Assembly (NCBI RefSeq): GCF_002068095.1
Contig: NZ_LWIG01000001.1
Span: forward strand, 317,891-361,316
Direction of reading: 5' to 3'
Source: Bradyrhizobium sacchari
GTDB taxonomy: Bacteria; Pseudomonadota; Alphaproteobacteria; Rhizobiales; Xanthobacteraceae
DNA length: 43,426 bases
In this document: one piece after another, positions 41,318 to 43,426 of the stretch
Layout: every line of letters begins with the position of its first letter
Numbering within the stretch: the stretch's first letter is position 1
Made by a program: the position numbers and the translations under genes
The notes under the pieces: model-generated
Seen by the model: only the letters and a program-made list of their open reading frames with translations
Told to the model about the DNA's origin: nothing
Databases searched by the model: none

Positions 41318-41904
41318 GTCATCTCCTTGAACACGGTTTTGAAGGCGATGGTCTTGAAGCGTTCGAGCGCGTCGGGATTTCGCTCGACCTTCATGCGCAG
41401 GATCGCGCCCTGCCACGACGTGAGCAGGAAGTCGGCGAGCTCCTCGGGCTCGAAGTCGGACGCGATCTCGCCGCGTGTCTGCGCTTCGGCGATGCAGGCG
41501 GCAAAGGGCACGCGCCACTCCGCAAAGATTTCCGTGAGACGCACGCGCAGTAGCTCGCTGCTGCCTGATGCCTCCAGGCTGAGATCTCCGATCAGGCAGC
41601 CGCGGGCATAGCCATCGGCCTCAAGACGGCCGGTGATGATGTCGAGGTAGCGCCGCAGCCGCGCGCGCGGCGTCAGCGAGGTGTCCTCGAGCGCCTCGGC
41701 GACCAGCCCCCGTGTGACGTCGAAATAGCGGTCGAGCACCTCCGAGGCGAACGCCTCCTTGGAACGGAAATGGTTGGTGAAGGACCCCTGCGGCGCGCCC
41801 GCAGCAGCGGTGACGTCGCGCACGCTGGTGCCGTGATAACCGGTCCGGAACATGACCTTGAGGCCGGCATCGAGGATAGCGTCTTTGAGTGAGGGCTTTG
41901 GCAT
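41314..41904 (-). CDS. TetR-family regulator of dbjA
   Basis: A 196-residue regulator starting at the ATG at 41904. The N-terminal helix-turn-helix reads LKDAILDAGLKVMFRTGYHGTSVRDVTAAAGAPQGSFTNHFRSKEAF, a standard TetR_N domain at residues 5-51. The C-terminal ligand domain (about residues 80-196) contains CLIGDLSLEASGSSELLR, common in TetR_C proteins near redox or detoxification genes. A perfect 20-bp palindrome 8 bp upstream of the start is its probable operator, so it should repress itself and dbjA together. An in-frame start at 41973 would place the palindrome inside the gene and is rejected. Confidence 0.9.
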   Translation of the reverse strand: MPKPSLKDAILDAGLKVMFRTGYHGTSVRDVTAAAGAPQGSFTNHFRSKEAFASEVLDRYFDVTRGLVAEALEDTSLTPRARLRRYLDIITGRLEADGYARGCLIGDLSLEASGSSELLRVRLTEIFAEWRVPFAACIAEAQTRGEIASDFEPEELADFLLTSWQGAILRMKVERNPDALERFKTIAFKTVFKEMT

Positions 41905-41912
41905 GCCGCATA

Positions 41913-41932
41913 TAATACGTACGTACGTATTA
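41913..41932. promoter_or_regulatory. Perfect 20-bp palindrome, probable TetR operator
   Basis: taatacgtacgtacgtatta reads the same on both strands. It contains three overlapping acgt steps and lies 8 bp upstream of the tetR start codon, where binding would block the tetR-dbjA transcript. Confidence 0.8.
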
Positions 41933-42012
41933 AAGTCAAGCGTAAAGTCGTTCTCCCCGGAATTTGGCTCCAATCGGCCTCTACGCGATGTCGATGCGGG
42001 CGAGCTGGCGCC

Positions 42013-42309
42013 TCAGCCGGGCGGCGTGCTGCGCGAGACCACCCGGTCGCGCAGCCAGGCGCCGATGGTGCAGCCGACCAGATAGCAGGCGAACATGATC
42101 AGGCCGAGGTCGAGCCAGTAGCCGAAGCGGCCGGGGACCACATGCGCGAGCGAGGCCGCGACCAGTCCCGCAGCGAGCAAAGCGAGCCAGCGCGCGGTGA
42201 CCTTCGAGGTGCCGTTGCCGCGCTGGACCACTGAAATCCAGCCCATGCAGAAGCCCAGCAGCACCGAACCAATCAGCCAGCCCATATGGAACGAGACGAG
42301 ATAGGGCAT
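42013..42309 (-). CDS. Small membrane protein of unknown function (98 residues)
   Basis: An ATG at 42309 gives a 98-residue protein with three hydrophobic segments (GWLIGSVLLGFCMGW, WLALLAAGLVAASLAHV, LDLGLIMFACYLVGCTIGAWL) and short basic loops, so it should be an inner-membrane protein. It starts 2 nt after the stop of the OmpA-type gene; an in-frame GTG at 42315 would overlap that stop. The tight joint says the two are made together. I recognise no named family. The C-terminus is basic and probably cytosolic. Confidence 0.75.
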   Translation of the reverse strand: MPYLVSFHMGWLIGSVLLGFCMGWISVVQRGNGTSKVTARWLALLAAGLVAASLAHVVPGRFGYWLDLGLIMFACYLVGCTIGAWLRDRVVSRSTPPG

Positions 42310-42311
42310 CG

Positions 42312-43426
42312 TCACCTCACCAGAAATTCGATGCGGCGGTTCTGCGCCTTGCCGTCGTCGGTGTCGTTGCCGGCGACGGGCTGCGTCGCACCATAACCGA
42401 CCGCGCTGAAGCGGCTGGCGGGCAGGCCAGCCTTGACCAGGTAGTCGATCACCGCCTGCGCCCGCTTCTCGGAGAGCGCCTGGTTGAAGGAATCCTCACC
42501 GTCGGCATCGGTATGACCTGCAACCTCGATATTGGCATTGGGGCAGCGCAGCGCCGTCTCGATCAGATGGTCGAGGATGCCGGCGGAGTCCGGATCGATG
42601 TCGGCGCGCTTGGTGGCGAAGCGGATCTTACCCTTGCCGAGCAGCTCGGAGAACAATTGCTGGCAGACCGTGCCGTCAACCGGCCCCGCCGCCGGCTTCA
42701 CCGTGATCTCCGGCTTGTATTGCCAGGTCTTTGGAAAATCCTTGCCGAGGCCGGCGCGGATATCGTTGGCGGCACCTTCGTAGAGCGCATCGCCCGACAG
42801 CTTCACCTCACGGTCGGACACCACGAGCGTGCCGGTCGACAGCCGCGACAGCGCCCCGAGCGCCGCGACCACGGCGGGGTTGAACGAGGCCGGCGCGCCG
42901 ATACTGGCCTTGAGGCTGTCGACGATCTTCTCGCCGAAGAACTTTCGCGAGGCGCTGGTGGCGATCGCCGCGTGCACGTTGTTGTCAGGTACGTAGCCGG
43001 TCAGCGTCACTGTCGCGGCCACCGGATCCTTGTAGGCCTGGAAGATGTAGGGCGGCGCCTTGATCTCGTTGGCGGCGATCGAGAACCCCTCGGGCAGATT
43101 CTTCAGCGCGGATGCGATCGCTTCGCGACCTCCAAGCTCACGCGCCATGCCCGACAGATTGACCTTGGTGTCCGATATCGTGATCTTGCCGTCCTTGAGC
43201 TTGCCGATCTGGTCGAGCAGCAGCATCGCAGCGGCCTCGAAGCGCGGCGGCGCGCCACGCGCAAGACCCATCTGATCGGCCACCTCGACGCCGCCGACCT
43301 CCTTGCGCGCCGCCTCGGTCAGGCGGGCCTTCATCGACGGCAGAGGGGCGGACCCCGACAGCGTCACCCGCACCACGTCGCGCTCGGCATTCCAGACGAA
43401 GGGTTTTGCCTCGGGAACGAGGCGGG
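42312..43426 (-). CDS. BON-repeat / OmpA-family envelope protein (N-terminus outside the window)
   Basis: The frame is open to the window edge, so the start lies beyond 43426; about 371 residues are visible. The N-terminal and middle parts contain repeats like BON domains (GKITISDTKVNLSGMARELGGREAI and TGTLVVSDREVKLSGDALYEGAANDI). The last 115 residues are an OmpA_C peptidoglycan-binding domain: FATKRADIDPDSAGILDHLIETA, VAGHTDADGEDSFNQALSEKRA and RFSAVGYGATQPVAGNDTDDGKAQNRRIEF. It should anchor to peptidoglycan in the periplasm and bind lipid or other partners through the BON region. It is coupled to the small membrane protein. Confidence 0.88.
   Translation of the reverse strand, partial: RLVPEAKPFVWNAERDVVRVTLSGSAPLPSMKARLTEAARKEVGGVEVADQMGLARGAPPRFEAAAMLLLDQIGKLKDGKITISDTKVNLSGMARELGGREAIASALKNLPEGFSIAANEIKAPPYIFQAYKDPVAATVTLTGYVPDNNVHAAIATSASRKFFGEKIVDSLKASIGAPASFNPAVVAALGALSRLSTGTLVVSDREVKLSGDALYEGAANDIRAGLGKDFPKTWQYKPEITVKPAAGPVDGTVCQQLFSELLGKGKIRFATKRADIDPDSAGILDHLIETALRCPNANIEVAGHTDADGEDSFNQALSEKRAQAVIDYLVKAGLPASRFSAVGYGATQPVAGNDTDDGKAQNRRIEFLVR

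Noticed and set aside
41318..41518. 67-residue N-terminal extension of the dehalogenase frame
   Set aside because: It lies inside tetR in another frame, is Arg-rich without similarity to dehalogenases, and the ATG at 41317 has a good ribosome-binding site and gives the DbjA length.

Overview
The window reads as an ordinary stretch of chromosome from a high-GC alphaproteobacterium, most likely Bradyrhizobium or a close relative. The strongest single reason is the haloalkane dehalogenase at 40385-41317, which resembles DbjA of Bradyrhizobium over its whole length and has the catalytic residues at the same positions (from memory, no search run). GcrA, a SAM-II riboswitch, a long double-domain dCTP deaminase, a phoR-pstSCAB-phoU-phoB locus and several families of long dispersed inverted repeats agree with this. 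No phage, transposon, CRISPR or plasmid genes are visible.

Layout. 1-2868 (+): the end of an FAD-dependent dehydrogenase, a secreted PHB-depolymerase-like esterase, a RidA protein and a SnoaL-like protein. 3062-11771 (-): one sugar locus, in transcription order a LacI regulator, xylB, xylA, ABC ATPase, permease, binding protein, aldo/keto reductase and amidohydrolase, with joints that abut or overlap. 11861-14596: a cupin-type XRE regulator coupled to a tandem GNAT protein, divergent from an epoxide hydrolase, then tRNA-Gly(CCC). 14848-20681: DNA alkyl-repair methyltransferase, AraC regulator, VOC and SRPBCC proteins, a Met/Gly-rich secreted protein, a MATE exporter and an unrecognised 350-residue protein. 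20879-23437: dCTP deaminase divergent from metZ, which sits behind a SAM-II riboswitch with a plausible terminator/antiterminator. 23588-26610 (-): an OpgC-type membrane acyltransferase followed by two periplasmic SGNH-type proteins. 26830-31737: apaG, then argD-argF-hslO (-) and gcrA (+). 31994-39801 (-): the phosphate regulon preceded by a UPF0104-type membrane protein. 40385-43426 (-): TetR-dbjA, a small membrane protein and the C-terminal part of a BON/OmpA protein.

How the genes work together. The sugar locus can import a pentose, isomerise and phosphorylate it to xylulose 5-phosphate, and also carries an aldose dehydrogenase and lactonase pair for an oxidative branch. The Pst/Pho block senses and imports phosphate, with a PHO box in front of pstS. 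The OpgC-SGNH-SGNH cassette looks like a cell-envelope glycan acylation unit in which the second SGNH protein has lost key catalytic residues. Several regulatory DNA signals can be read directly: the SAM-II switch, a perfect 20-bp palindrome in front of tetR-dbjA, a PHO box, a sigma70-like argD promoter with a hairpin at its start point, and a cluster of GANTC sites upstream of gcrA. I see no plainly new multi-gene system; the best candidates are the OpgC/SGNH cassette, the double-branch sugar operon, and the Met-rich secreted protein.
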